The translations under genes were made by a program, and so were the position numbers. DNA of 64,000 nucleotides from positions 132,024 to 196,023 of the forward strand of contig NZ_JPSL02000038.1 in the NCBI RefSeq assembly GCF_000771745.2. The letters are read 5' to 3'. Under the pieces are notes generated by a model. The model did not search any database and was not told where the DNA came from. It saw only the letters and a program-made list of their open reading frames with translations. Origin of the DNA: Thermus filiformis (GTDB lineage Bacteria; Deinococcota; Deinococci; Deinococcales; Thermaceae). How positions within the stretch are numbered: position 1 is the first letter of the stretch; every line of letters begins with the position of its first letter. Positions 10,773-19,740 of this stretch are shown piece by piece.

Positions 10773-10814
10773 TACCACCCCATCCTGGCTTGCGCCAGGA
10801 TGGGGACCCCGGTT
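10772..10814 (+). repeat. Palindromic repeat element, copy 1
   Basis: Forward orientation: ATACCACCCC, stem ATCCTGG/CCAGGAT with loop CTTGCG extended by CCCC/GGGG, then CCCCGGTT. It overlaps the malF stop codon and fills the malF-malG gap. There is no T-run, so it is not a standard terminator. Confidence 0.85.
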
Positions 10815-10845
10815 GAGCCGAAAGCGTTCCAAAGGGGGTAGGTGG

Positions 10846-12183
10846 ATGAAAACAACGGGAGAAAAGGGTTGGATGCGGCTCTTTTGGATCTTGGTGAGCC
10901 TGGGCCTGGTCTACGGTCTTTTCCGCTGGGCCCAGGACCACCTCTTTGATCCGGGCTCCTACAAGCGCCAGGTGGCCTTCGGGAGCGTCTTCGTTCCCTA
11001 CGGCTGGCTCTACGTCCTCCTGGGGTACCTGGGCCTGGCGGCCCTCCTTTTGGCCCTGAGCTTCCTCTACACCTTCTGGCTCGGGCGCAAGGGGCGGAGG
11101 AAGAGCCCCTGGCCGGTCTTTCTGGAGGGGCTCACCCACCTCCTCCTCTGGAGCGTCCTCCTCCTGGCCTACTACCCGGTGGTCCAGGTGGTGGCGGCGA
11201 GCTTTGACTCCACCAACAACCTCTTCAGCTTCCGCAGGCCCGAAACCGGCTTCCTCCTCCTGGACGCCAAGGTCCTCCCTTATATCCCCGAGCCCAGCCT
11301 GGAGAACTACGCCAAGCTGGTGGAGGGGGTGGTCCTCTACCCCTACCAGGCCGCCCTCCTCCTCCTCTCCGGTCTAAGCCTCCTCCTGGTGGCGGGCATC
11401 GGCCTCCTTAGGCGGCTGGGCTGGGAGGGGGAAGGGCTGGACCGGTGGCAGGGCCGGTTCCTCCTGGCCTTCGCCCTCCTTTTGGGCCTCCTTCTGGTCC
11501 TCCTCTCCCCCCGCCAGTTCACCGGGCAGGGAACGGAGACCAAGTTCCTCCTCTGGGTGCGCAACACCTTCTTGGTCTCGGGGCTCACCGGGCTTTTGGC
11601 CGTCCTCCTCACGGCCACGGCGGGCTACGCCTTCGCCCGGTTCAACTTCCCCGGCCGCTACCCCATGCTCCTCTTCTTCATCTTCATCCAGATGTTCCCG
11701 GGGTTTTTGGCCCTGGTGGCCATCTACTACCTGATGAGCCGCCTGGACCTCCTGAACACCTTCACCGGGCTGGTCCTGGCCTACTCGGGGGGGATCATCA
11801 GCTTCGGCACCTGGGTGTACAAGGGGTACCTGGAGTCCATCTCCAAGAGCCTCGAGGAGGCGGCGATGGTGGACGGGGCCACCAAGTGGCAGGTCTTCAC
11901 CCGCATCCTCCTTCCCCTCTCCACCCCCATGTTTGTCTTCATCTTCCTCCTCCAGTTCGTGGGCACCTACTCGGAGTTCGTCATGGCCAACCTCTTCCTC
12001 ACCGGGGTGGAGAGCTGGACGGTGGGGGTGGGCCTAAGGAGCTTCACCACCGGCCAGTTCCAGACCAAGTGGGGGGTGTTCGCCGCGGCCAGCGTTTTGG
12101 GCTCCCTCCCCATCCTGGTCCTCTTCTACAGCTTCCAGCAGTACTTCGTATCCGGGTACACGGCGGGGGCGGTAAAAGAGTAA
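10846..12183 (+). CDS. malG: Maltose ABC transporter permease MalG
   Basis: About 445 residues, longer than E. coli MalG because of an N-terminal extension with two or three additional hydrophobic helices. The permease core contains FIFIQMFPGFLALVAIYY and the EAA loop LEEAAMVDGATKWQVFTRILLPL near residue 345. The C-terminus ends YFVSGYTAGAVKE, the usual MalG ending. The ATG at 10846 has GGGGGTAGGTGG directly in front; upstream in-frame starts lie within the repeat element flank and lack this. It works with MalF as the translocation channel. Confidence 0.92.
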   Translation: MKTTGEKGWMRLFWILVSLGLVYGLFRWAQDHLFDPGSYKRQVAFGSVFVPYGWLYVLLGYLGLAALLLALSFLYTFWLGRKGRRKSPWPVFLEGLTHLLLWSVLLLAYYPVVQVVAASFDSTNNLFSFRRPETGFLLLDAKVLPYIPEPSLENYAKLVEGVVLYPYQAALLLLSGLSLLLVAGIGLLRRLGWEGEGLDRWQGRFLLAFALLLGLLLVLLSPRQFTGQGTETKFLLWVRNTFLVSGLTGLLAVLLTATAGYAFARFNFPGRYPMLLFFIFIQMFPGFLALVAIYYLMSRLDLLNTFTGLVLAYSGGIISFGTWVYKGYLESISKSLEEAAMVDGATKWQVFTRILLPLSTPMFVFIFLLQFVGTYSEFVMANLFLTGVESWTVGVGLRSFTTGQFQTKWGVFAAASVLGSLPILVLFYSFQQYFVSGYTAGAVKE

Positions 12184-12207
12184 GTCCACCCCCATCCATA
12201 GAAGGCC

Positions 12208-13944
12208 ATGAGCTACCACGACTTTGAGGAGGCCTGCGTAGACCCCCTCTTCCCCGAGCTGGGGGAGAGGGTCCGGCTCAGGGTCTGGACCCGGGCCAAG
12301 GAGGGGTTTCTGGTCTATGAGGAGGGCGGGGAGCTGCACCGCAAGGCCCTGCGCCCCTTTCCCGGGGGCCTCGAGGCCTCCTTGCCCCTGCCCTCGAGCC
12401 CCTTCCGCTACGTCTTCTTCCTGAGGGAGGAGGCCTGGGCCTACCTGGGAAGCCACGGCCCGGAGCCGGCCCTTCCCCGGTACGACCGCTTCTTCCACCT
12501 CCTGGCCCGCCCCCTCCCCCCCGCCTGGGCCCTGGGGGCGGTCTTCTACCAGATCTTCCCCGACCGGTTCCGACTGGGCCAAACCCCGCCCCCCCGGACG
12601 GGGGCCTGGCTCTACGGGGGAAAGCCCATCCTGCACAAGGCCTGGGACGAACCCCCGAGCCCGGAAAGCGGAAGCCGGGAGTTCTACGGAGGGGACCTCT
12701 ACGGGGTCCTGGAGGGGCTTCCCCACCTCGAGGCCCTGGGGGTGGAGGCGGTCTATCTGACCCCCATCTTCCAGAGCCCCTCGGTCCACCGGTACGACAC
12801 CCAGGACTACCTGCGGGTGGACCCCCACCTGGGGGGGATGGAGGCCTTCCTGGCCCTAAAGGAGGGGCTCAGGCGGGCGGGGATCCGCCTGGTGCTGGAC
12901 GGGGTCTTCAACCACACGGGGAACCTCCACCCGGACTTCCAGGAGGCCCTGGACCCGGAAAGCCCCAAGCGGGGCATGTTCACCTTCCGCCCGGACGGGA
13001 GCTACGCCAGCTTCTATGGGGTTAAGACCCTGCCCAAGGTGGACTACGCCTCCCCTTTGGCCCAAGAACGGCTCATCCTGGGGGAGAACGCCCCCGTGCG
13101 CTACTGGATGCGCCACGCGGACGGCTGGCGGCTGGACGTGGCCCACCAGATCGGGGAGGGGGGGACGAACCGGAACAACGAGGCCCTCCTCCGCCTCATC
13201 GCCCGCACCGCCAAGGCGGAGAACCCGGAGGCCTTCGTCTTCGGGGAGCTCTCCTTTGACACCGTCCCCACCCTGCGGGCGCACACCCTGGACGGGAGCA
13301 TGCACTACGCGGGCTTCGCCCACCCGGTGATGGAGTGGCTCTCCGGGCGGAACGTCCAAGGGGAGGAGGTGCGGCTGAGCGCAAAGGAGGCCTGGCGGGT
13401 CCTGTTTGACCACTACGCCGCCCTTCCCCTGAACCTGCGGCACAGCATGTACACCCTGATCGGCTCCCACGACATCCCCCGGCCGCTTTGGCGGCTCAAG
13501 GGGGAGGTGCGGCGGCTCGAGGTGGCCTTCGGCCTCCTCCTGGCCTTCCCGGGGAGCCCGGGGATCTACTACGGGGACGAGATCGGCCTCTCCCAGGCCA
13601 ACCCCTACTCGGACTGGCGGGGCGACCCCTACTGCCGGGGCACCTTCCCCTGGGACCGGTCGCGCTGGAACCTGGCCCTTTTGGACTGGGTGAGGCGGCT
13701 CGTGGCCCTGAAGCGGTCCGAGCCCGCCCTTAGGCGGGGAGGGCTTCTGCCCCTTTCCGCTCCCCCCGGGGTCCTGGCCTTCCGGAGGCGGTACCAGGGG
13801 GAGGAGGTCTGGGTCTACGCCAGCCCGGACCCCTTCCGCCTGGACCTCCCCCCCGGGACGGACCTCCTCTCGGGCCGGCCGGTCCAGGGGCGGCTGGAGG
13901 CGGAGGGCCTCCTCCTCTTCAAGCCGGAAAAGGGGCTATACTGA
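12208..13944 (+). CDS. GH13 alpha-glycosidase (neopullulanase/cyclomaltodextrinase type)
   Basis: A 578-residue cytoplasmic enzyme without signal peptide, encoded right after malG, so it probably degrades imported maltodextrins. GH13 conserved regions are visible: DGVFNHTG (region I), GWRLDVAHQ with the nucleophile aspartate (II), FGELSF with the acid/base glutamate (III) and IGSHDIPR (IV). An early AVFYQIFPDRF block and YGGDLYGVLEGLPHL are typical of neopullulanases. Region II ends in HQ rather than the common NE, which may bear on specificity. The N-terminal domain is short (about 100 residues). Exact substrate cannot be told. Confidence 0.88.
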   Translation: MSYHDFEEACVDPLFPELGERVRLRVWTRAKEGFLVYEEGGELHRKALRPFPGGLEASLPLPSSPFRYVFFLREEAWAYLGSHGPEPALPRYDRFFHLLARPLPPAWALGAVFYQIFPDRFRLGQTPPPRTGAWLYGGKPILHKAWDEPPSPESGSREFYGGDLYGVLEGLPHLEALGVEAVYLTPIFQSPSVHRYDTQDYLRVDPHLGGMEAFLALKEGLRRAGIRLVLDGVFNHTGNLHPDFQEALDPESPKRGMFTFRPDGSYASFYGVKTLPKVDYASPLAQERLILGENAPVRYWMRHADGWRLDVAHQIGEGGTNRNNEALLRLIARTAKAENPEAFVFGELSFDTVPTLRAHTLDGSMHYAGFAHPVMEWLSGRNVQGEEVRLSAKEAWRVLFDHYAALPLNLRHSMYTLIGSHDIPRPLWRLKGEVRRLEVAFGLLLAFPGSPGIYYGDEIGLSQANPYSDWRGDPYCRGTFPWDRSRWNLALLDWVRRLVALKRSEPALRRGGLLPLSAPPGVLAFRRRYQGEEVWVYASPDPFRLDLPPGTDLLSGRPVQGRLEAEGLLLFKPEKGLY

Positions 13945-13950
13945 GCCTTT

Positions 13951-16170
13951 GTGCGGGACGTTCTGGAGGCCCTCGAGTTCCCGGAGATCCTGAGGCGGCT
14001 GGCCGAGAAGGCCCAGACCCCTCCGGGCCGGGCGTTGGCCGAGGGCCTTAGACCCCTGGGCGAGGAGGAGGCCCTCTTCCGCCACCAGCTCACCGAGGAG
14101 GCCCTGGCCTACCCCCTGGACCTCTCCGGGGTGGGGGACCTATTCGCCCTTTACCAGAAGGCCCTACGGGGGGAGAGGCTTTCGGGGAGCGAGCTCCTCC
14201 TTGCCCACCAGGCCCTGAGGCGGGCGGTGGCCCTGAAGGCGGAGCTCCTTCCCCTAAGGAGCGCCCTGAGCCGGGTGGCGGAGGGGATCGGGGAGCACGC
14301 CGCCTTCCTGAGGCGCGTCCCCGAGGCCCTGGACGAGGACGGCTCGGTCAAGGACGAGGCCAGCCCAAGGCTCAAGGAGATCCGGAGCCGGCTCCGGCCG
14401 CTTCGGGAGGAGATCCTGAACCGGCTGTACGACCTCATGGACCGGCACCGGGAGGCGGTGCAGGAGCGGTTCGTCACCCTGAGGCGGGAGCGGTACGTCA
14501 TCCCGGTCAAGGCCAGCCACCAGCACCAGATCCCCGGCCTGCTCCTGGACGAGTCCGAGTCCGGGGCCACCTTGTACATCGAGCCCAGCCGGGTGGTCCA
14601 CCTGAACAACCGCCTGGTCCAGCTCCGCATGGAGGAGGAGCGGGAGGTGGCCCGGATCCTCCTGGCCTTAAGCGGGCTTCTCGCCGAGGACCCGGAGGTG
14701 GAGGGCACGGCCCGGGCCCTGGCCCTTTTGGACCTGGCCCAGGCCCAGGCCCGGCTGAGCCGGGAGCTGGGCCTGACCCGGCCCCGCTTCGCCCAGGTCC
14801 TGAGCCTCAAGAACGCCTTCCACCCCCTGATTGAGCGGCCGGTGAAGAACAGCCTCCAGCTGGACGAAAAGACCCGCCTCCTCCTCATCACCGGCCCCAA
14901 CATGGGGGGGAAGACCGCCTTCTTGAAGACGGTGGGCCTGGCGGTCCTGATGGCCCAGTCGGGGCTGTTCGTGGCCGCGGAGGAGGCCCGCCTGCCCTGG
15001 GTGGACCGGGTCTTCGCGGACATCGGGGACGAGCAGTCCATCCAGGAGTCCCTCTCCACCTTCGCAAGCCACCTCCTCCGCCTCAAGCGCATGCTCCAGG
15101 AGGCCACGGAAAGGAGCCTCTTCCTCATAGACGAGCTGGGAAGCGGCACCGACCCCGAGGAGGGGGCAGCCCTGGCCCAGGCCATCCTCGAGGCCCTCCT
15201 GCAAAAAGGAGGGTACGGCCTGGTCACCACCCACCTCTCCCCCCTCAAGGTCTTCGCCCAGAGGACCCCCGGGGTGATGAACGCCTCCTTCCGGTTTGAC
15301 CTGGAGCGCCTCCGGCCCACCTACGAGCTGGTTCTGGGGGTGCCGGGCCGGAGCTACGCCCTGGCCATCGCCCGCAGGCTGGAGCTGGGGGAGGAGATCC
15401 TGGCCCGGGCGGAAGCTCTCCTGCCCCAAGGGGGGCGGCTGGAAGACCTGTTGGAGGAGCTGGAGCGGGAAAGGCTGGCCCTAGAGGAGGAGAAGCGGCG
15501 CCTCGAGGCCCTCCTAAAGGAGGTGGAGGGGGAAAGAAGGGCCCTAAAGGAAGAGAAGGCCCGCTGGGAAAGCGCCCGGGCGGAGCGGCTCGCCGCCCTC
15601 GAGGAGGAAATCCTCCAGGCCATCCGCAGGACGGAGGCCGAGCTCAAGGCCCTGAAGGAGAAGGCCAAAAGCGGGGCGAAGCGGGACGCCCTGAGGGAGC
15701 TGATGGAGCTCCGGGCCCGCTACCAAAAGCCCAAGCCCGTCCCCCCGCCCCTGGCCCCGGGGACCCTGGTGGAGGTGCCCTATGGGGGAAAGGGGCGGGT
15801 GGTGGAGGTCCGGGGGGAGGAGGCTTTGGTCCAGGTGGGGGCGGTGAAGCTTTCCCTGAAGGCCCGCGAGCTGAAGCCCCTCCCCGAGGAGCGGGAGGAG
15901 AGGCGGCCCGGGGGCCTGCGCCCCCAGGTGGAGGTCAAGGAGGTGGACCTGCGGGGGCTGACGGTGGAGGAGGCCCTTCTGGAGGTGGAGGACGCCCTCC
16001 GGGAGGCGGTGGCCCTGGGGCTTCCTTCCCTGCGCCTCCTCCACGGCAAGGGGACGGGGGCCTTGCGCCAGGCCATCCGGGAGGCCCTGAAGCGGGACAA
16101 GCGGGTCCGGGCCTTCCACGACGCCCCGCCCCACGAGGGGGGGCACGGGGTGACCGTGGTAGAGCTTTAG
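13951..16170 (+). CDS. mutS2: MutS2 endonuclease/ATPase
   Basis: A 739-residue MutS2: helical core, then the ATPase with Walker A TGPNMGGKTAFLKTVG near residue 317, IGDEQSIQESLSTFASH, and LIDELGSGTDPEEGAAL as Walker B/ABC-type signature, a long charged coiled coil (about residues 490-590), and a C-terminal Smr nuclease domain beginning VDLRGLTVEEAL and containing LLHGKGTGALR. MutS2 acts on recombination intermediates and, in bacteria where studied, on collided ribosomes. GTG start with TATACT eight bases upstream, overlapping the stop of the glycosidase gene. Confidence 0.95.
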   Translation: MRDVLEALEFPEILRRLAEKAQTPPGRALAEGLRPLGEEEALFRHQLTEEALAYPLDLSGVGDLFALYQKALRGERLSGSELLLAHQALRRAVALKAELLPLRSALSRVAEGIGEHAAFLRRVPEALDEDGSVKDEASPRLKEIRSRLRPLREEILNRLYDLMDRHREAVQERFVTLRRERYVIPVKASHQHQIPGLLLDESESGATLYIEPSRVVHLNNRLVQLRMEEEREVARILLALSGLLAEDPEVEGTARALALLDLAQAQARLSRELGLTRPRFAQVLSLKNAFHPLIERPVKNSLQLDEKTRLLLITGPNMGGKTAFLKTVGLAVLMAQSGLFVAAEEARLPWVDRVFADIGDEQSIQESLSTFASHLLRLKRMLQEATERSLFLIDELGSGTDPEEGAALAQAILEALLQKGGYGLVTTHLSPLKVFAQRTPGVMNASFRFDLERLRPTYELVLGVPGRSYALAIARRLELGEEILARAEALLPQGGRLEDLLEELERERLALEEEKRRLEALLKEVEGERRALKEEKARWESARAERLAALEEEILQAIRRTEAELKALKEKAKSGAKRDALRELMELRARYQKPKPVPPPLAPGTLVEVPYGGKGRVVEVRGEEALVQVGAVKLSLKARELKPLPEEREERRPGGLRPQVEVKEVDLRGLTVEEALLEVEDALREAVALGLPSLRLLHGKGTGALRQAIREALKRDKRVRAFHDAPPHEGGHGVTVVEL

Positions 16171-16208
16171 GGACATTTTTCCCGACCCCTTCCCCCTAGG
16201 ATGGTCTT

Positions 16209-16649
16209 ATGGACGCAGAGGTGGCCCTGAGGCGGGTGCGGCGCGCCCGGTTCCTGCGCCTGGCGGCCCTGCACGCGGGGCCCTTGGGGCCGGCCCTGGT
16301 GGGCCGTCCGGACCTCGCCCCCCTCCACGAGGAGGCCTACGCCTCCTGCCCCGGGGCGGCGGGCCTGGCCTGCGAGGGGGTGGGGGGGGTCCCCCGGGTC
16401 TGCCTGACGCGCCGCCTCGAGCACCTGGCCCACAGCGCCCTCCGGGGTGGAAAAAGGAGGCGGAGCCAGGAGAAGGCCTACGTGGAGGGCCTCCTCACCT
16501 GCATGGGGCTTCTCAAAAGGACCTTCCCCTCCGAGCTTTTGCCGGTGCTGGAGCTCACGGAAAAAGCCCTCCAGGAGGACTTGGCCTACCTGGAGGGGCG
16601 GAAGACCCCCGAGGCCCACCTGGCCCCAGTGGACGAGCGCCTACCCTAA
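16209..16649 (+). CDS. Hypothetical cysteine-containing protein
   Basis: A 146-residue protein that I do not recognise. It is arginine-rich at the N-terminus (residues 1-20) and has four cysteines scattered between residues 38 and 98, without a clear zinc-binding pairing. The codon use matches its neighbours, and TAGGAT (16197-16202) lies exactly six bases before the ATG, which supports it as a real leaderless gene. The stop codon overlaps the end of a small membrane protein gene on the other strand by nine bases. Confidence 0.6.
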   Translation: MDAEVALRRVRRARFLRLAALHAGPLGPALVGRPDLAPLHEEAYASCPGAAGLACEGVGGVPRVCLTRRLEHLAHSALRGGKRRRSQEKAYVEGLLTCMGLLKRTFPSELLPVLELTEKALQEDLAYLEGRKTPEAHLAPVDERLP

Positions 16650-16844
16650 CAGGTGGTGCATCTTCCCCAAAAGGAGCATCAGGCTCACCGTGGCCGCGGA
16701 GAGGATGATGAGAAGGAGCATGAAGAGGACGAAGCGGAGGTCAAAGGTCTCCCCCTCGGTGGTCACGGTGCGGGGGTTGAGGATCAGGTAGAAGAGCAGG
16801 GTGACCAGGGCCGCGCCCAGGGCGAAAAGGACGATATAAACCAT
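16641..16844 (-). CDS. Small two-helix membrane protein
   Basis: 67 residues. Two hydrophobic segments (IVLFALGAALVTLLFYLIL near residues 3-22 and FVLFMLLLIILSAATVSLMLLL near 38-59) flank a short polar loop of about 15 residues. No known family recognised. GGAGGTGAGGC lies just in front of the ATG. It follows the unknown gene at 16857-17468 on the same strand. Confidence 0.65.
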   Translation of the reverse strand: MVYIVLFALGAALVTLLFYLILNPRTVTTEGETFDLRFVLFMLLLIILSAATVSLMLLLGKMHHLLG

Positions 16845-16856
16845 GCCTCACCTCCT

Positions 16857-17468
16857 TTAGCCCAGGCCGAGGACGGCCTCTAGGCTTAGGGCCAAGTCTA
16901 CCAGGCCGAGGCCGTAGGTGGGAACCCCCCGCTCCCAGCCCACCCCGCCCAGGTAGGGCCCCTCCGTGAGGGGAAGGCCAGGAAGGGGGGTGGCCTCCCA
17001 AGGGGGGTAGAGCCGCTCCTCCCGGTAGACCAGGCCGGTGGGGGCCTGGACGTGGAGGACGAGGGGCTTTCCCGGCTCATCCAGCCCCACCCAGCCCGCC
17101 TCCGTCTCCTTCCCCCCCGGATACCGGACCCCCAGCCCCCGGCCCTCCTGGAGGAGGTAGAGGCGGTCCGGCCGGTGGCGGGCCAGGGCGTGGGCCAGGG
17201 GGGCGCGGGCCCCCCCGGAAAGCCTTCTTCCCTCCAGGGTGGGGCTCCCAGGGGAAGGGTCCAGGCCCAGGAGGACCCGGCCCGAAAAGGCCAGGCCGTT
17301 TAGGGCCTTGAGGGCGGTGAGGGCCTCCTCGTAGGGGGCCCAGATGAGATGGGTCCGCCCTCCCCTGCCCCCCTCAAAGTAGGCCAGCAGGGTGCCGAAC
17401 TCGTCCACGTAGGCCCGGACGTAGCCCGAGAGGGCCTCGAGGTCAGCGAAGAGCGCCTCCTTACGCAT
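16857..17468 (-). CDS. Hypothetical protein
   Basis: 203 residues with no recognised domain. The sequence begins MRKEALFADLEALSGYV and is rich in glycine and proline; it lacks membrane segments and a signal peptide. The ATG at 17468 is preferred over upstream starts because TATAGT lies exactly seven bases before it. The gene is divergent from the phosphoesterase gene, and the two -10 boxes overlap. Function unknown. Confidence 0.6.
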   Translation of the reverse strand: MRKEALFADLEALSGYVRAYVDEFGTLLAYFEGGRGGRTHLIWAPYEEALTALKALNGLAFSGRVLLGLDPSPGSPTLEGRRLSGGARAPLAHALARHRPDRLYLLQEGRGLGVRYPGGKETEAGWVGLDEPGKPLVLHVQAPTGLVYREERLYPPWEATPLPGLPLTEGPYLGGVGWERGVPTYGLGLVDLALSLEAVLGLG

Positions 17469-17475
17469 GGAAGCC

Positions 17476-17483
17476 ACTATACT
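17476..17483. promoter_or_regulatory. Overlapping divergent -10 boxes (leaderless pair 1)
   Basis: TATACT on the plus strand (17478-17483) ends six bases before GTG 17490; TATAGT on the minus strand (17476-17481) ends seven bases before ATG 17468. The two boxes share TATA. No good -35 hexamers are seen. Confidence 0.6.
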
Positions 17484-17489
17484 ATGGGC

Positions 17490-18212
17490 GTGCGCCACCT
17501 GGTCCTGGCGGACATCCACGGGAACCGCTTCGCCCTAGAGCGGGTCCTGGAGGTGGCCCCAGCCTTTGACCGGGTCCTCTTCCTGGGGGACGCGGTGGGC
17601 TACTACCCGGACGGGGACCGGGTCCTGGACATGCTGATGGAGCTCGAGGCCCTCCCCGTTTTGGGCAACCACGACGCCTGGCTTTTGGCCCTGGAGGTCC
17701 TGGAGGTCCAGGGGCCGGTCCTGGAGATCCTGGCCTGGCAGAAGGCCCGGCTCAAGCCCCGGCACCTGGACTACCTGCGCGCCTGGCCCTGGGGCCGGGA
17801 GGTGGAGGGGGCCCTCCTGGTCCACGGAAGCCCCCAGGACCCCTTCCTCTACCTGGAGGGGACGGAGGAGGCCCGGGAGGCCTTCGCCGCCACGGCCCAC
17901 CCCCTGGTCTTCCACGGCCACACCCACAAGGCGGGGGCGTTTTTGCTCCTGGACGGCCCCAAGCCCTGGGTCCGCCACCAGCGCTTCAGCCAGGGGGGAA
18001 GCCTGGTCCTGCCCCCCGGGGTGCGGGCCCTGGTCAACCCGGGAAGCGTGGGCCAGCCCCGGGACGGGGTGCCAGGGGCGGCCTTTGCCCTTTGGGAGGG
18101 GGACGAGGTGGAGTTCTTCCGGGTGGAGGTGGACCTGGACCCCCTCGAGGCCCGGATGAAGGAGGTGGGGTTTCCGCCGTGGCTTCTGGAGCGGCTGAGG
18201 CACGGCCAGTGA
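17490..18212 (+). CDS. Metallophosphoesterase (calcineurin-like, YfcE-type)
   Basis: About 240 residues. Metal ligands are visible in LVLADIHGNRFALERVL (DxH), FLGDAVGYYPD (GDxxGYxxD), VLGNHDAW (GNHD), LVHGSP and FHGHTHKAG (GHTH), the complete set of a binuclear metallophosphoesterase of the protein-phosphatase/phosphodiesterase type. Substrate unknown. GTG 17490 is chosen because TATACT lies six bases before it; ATG 17484 in the same frame is the alternative. The end overlaps holB by four bases (GTGA). Confidence 0.88.
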   Translation: MRHLVLADIHGNRFALERVLEVAPAFDRVLFLGDAVGYYPDGDRVLDMLMELEALPVLGNHDAWLLALEVLEVQGPVLEILAWQKARLKPRHLDYLRAWPWGREVEGALLVHGSPQDPFLYLEGTEEAREAFAATAHPLVFHGHTHKAGAFLLLDGPKPWVRHQRFSQGGSLVLPPGVRALVNPGSVGQPRDGVPGAAFALWEGDEVEFFRVEVDLDPLEARMKEVGFPPWLLERLRHGQ

Positions 18213-18940
18213 TCGGCCACGAGGAGGTCCTGGCCCTCCTCAAGGACCTCCCCGCCCAGACCCTCCTCTTCACCGGACCCGAGGGGGTGGGCCGGCGGAG
18301 GGTGGCCCGGTGGCTGGCGGAGGAGGGGGGCGGGGAGTACCTGGAGCTTTCCCCCGAGGAGAAGGCCCGGCCCGAGATCCGGCTGGAGCGGGTGGAGGAG
18401 CTTCTGGACTGGCTGTCCACCACCCCCCGGGGCCGGTTCAAGCTGGGGGCGGTGGACGGGGCCCACCTGCTCACCGAGGCCGCCGCGAACGCCCTTTTGA
18501 AGCTCCTGGAGGAGCCCCCCTCCTACGCCCGCCTGGTCCTCATCGCCCCCAGCCGGGAGGTGGTCCTTCCCACCCTGGCCTCGAGGGCCCTGGAGGTGGC
18601 CTTCCGCCCCGTGCCCCAAGAGGCGCTCCTTTCCCTCACCCAGGACCCCCTCCTCCTGGCCTACGCCCAGGGGGCCCCGGGGAGGCTGATCCGGGCCCTG
18701 GAGGAAGGGGGCCGGGTCCACGGCCTTTACGCCCTGGCCCAGAAGGTCCGCACCCCGGAGGCCTTTGAGCGCTACCAGGCCCTAAAGGCCCTCTTTAAAG
18801 AGGCGGGGGCGGAGTCGGTCTACTTCCTGAGGCTCGCCCTAGGGCCCCACCCCGCCTTCGCCCGGGCCCTGGAGGCGATGGAGGGGTACGTGAACCAGGA
18901 CCTCCTTTTGGCCTGGCTGGCCCTTAAACTGAACCCATGA
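18209..18940 (+). CDS. holB: DNA polymerase III delta' subunit (HolB-like)
   Basis: 243 residues. A clamp-loader fold with VIGHEEVL, TLLFTGPEGVGRRRVARWLAE (Walker A-like, GPEGVGRRR, without the lysine-serine of an active ATPase), LGAVDGAHLLTEAAANALLKLLEEPP (the delta' and tau sensor block) and LPTLASRALEV. The degenerate P-loop is normal for delta'. It helps load the sliding clamp. Start GTG overlaps the previous stop, and its own end overlaps the next gene (ATGA). The holB-ricT order is the same as in Bacillus holB-yaaT. Confidence 0.85.
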   Translation: MIGHEEVLALLKDLPAQTLLFTGPEGVGRRRVARWLAEEGGGEYLELSPEEKARPEIRLERVEELLDWLSTTPRGRFKLGAVDGAHLLTEAAANALLKLLEEPPSYARLVLIAPSREVVLPTLASRALEVAFRPVPQEALLSLTQDPLLLAYAQGAPGRLIRALEEGGRVHGLYALAQKVRTPEAFERYQALKALFKEAGAESVYFLRLALGPHPAFARALEAMEGYVNQDLLLAWLALKLNP

Positions 18941-19713
18941 CCGTCGGCGTCCGCTTCCGCACCCCCCGCCTGGTCTACGCCCGCTTCCTCGGCGACCCGC
19001 CCCCCGTGGGGAGCCACGTGGTGGTGCGGCAGGAGGGGCGGCTCTACCTGGGCCAGGTCCGCACCCCCCCCACGGAAGGGCGGCCCGAGGGGGAGGTCCT
19101 CCGCCTGGCCAGCAAGGACGACCTGGACCGGGCCGTCCGCCTCAAGGAGAAGGCCGAGGACGCCCTATACCTCCTCAGGGCCCTCTTCCGGGAGAAGGGG
19201 CTCCCTGGGAAGCCCCTCCTGTGCGAGTACGACCTGGAGGAGAAGGCCCTCCGGGTCCACCTGGCCCGCCTCGAGGAGAAGAAGCTGCCCTTCGGGCAGA
19301 TCGTGAAGGAGGCCAGAAGCCGCCTGGGCCTGAGGGTGGAGCTGGTCCTCGAGGGGCCCAGGGAGGCGGCGGGCCTGGTCGGCACCCTGGGGGCGTGCGG
19401 GATGGAGTCCTGCTGCTCCACCTGGCTCCAGGGCTTCGCCCCGGTCTCCATCCGCATGGCCCGGGACCAGGGCCTCCCCCTCTCCCCCGAGAAGATCTCC
19501 GGCCCCTGCGGCCGCCTCCTCTGCTGCCTGGCCTACGAGCACCCGGTCTACGAGGAGCTCCTTAGGGAGCTCCCCCGCAAAAACGCCCGGGTCTGCGCCA
19601 AAAGTGGGGTCTGCGGCAAGGTGGTCAAGCACCACCCCCTGGCCCAGGCGGTGGACCTCCAGACCCCGGAGGGCAAGGTGGTGACCGTCCACAAGTCGGA
19701 GCTCGAGGCCTAA
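18937..19713 (+). CDS. PSP1-domain protein (RicT/YaaT-like)
   Basis: 258 residues with the PSP1 C-terminal domain: LACGM-type cysteine cluster GACGMESCCSTWL near residue 150, GPCGRLLCCLAYEHPVY near 190, and CAKSGVCGKVV near 222. These cysteines bind Fe-S clusters in the Bacillus RicAFT (YmcA-YlbF-YaaT) complex, which controls RNase Y. RicA and RicF partners were not seen here. Coupled to holB by a four-base overlap. Confidence 0.88.
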   Translation: MTVGVRFRTPRLVYARFLGDPPPVGSHVVVRQEGRLYLGQVRTPPTEGRPEGEVLRLASKDDLDRAVRLKEKAEDALYLLRALFREKGLPGKPLLCEYDLEEKALRVHLARLEEKKLPFGQIVKEARSRLGLRVELVLEGPREAAGLVGTLGACGMESCCSTWLQGFAPVSIRMARDQGLPLSPEKISGPCGRLLCCLAYEHPVYEELLRELPRKNARVCAKSGVCGKVVKHHPLAQAVDLQTPEGKVVTVHKSELEA

Positions 19714-19740
19714 TCGGGCCCCCGGCGGTATACTCGGCCC

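Noticed and set aside
10772-10814. Repeat element as a rho-independent terminator
   Set aside because: The stem is strong but no T-run follows on either strand, and malG lies in the same operon downstream.
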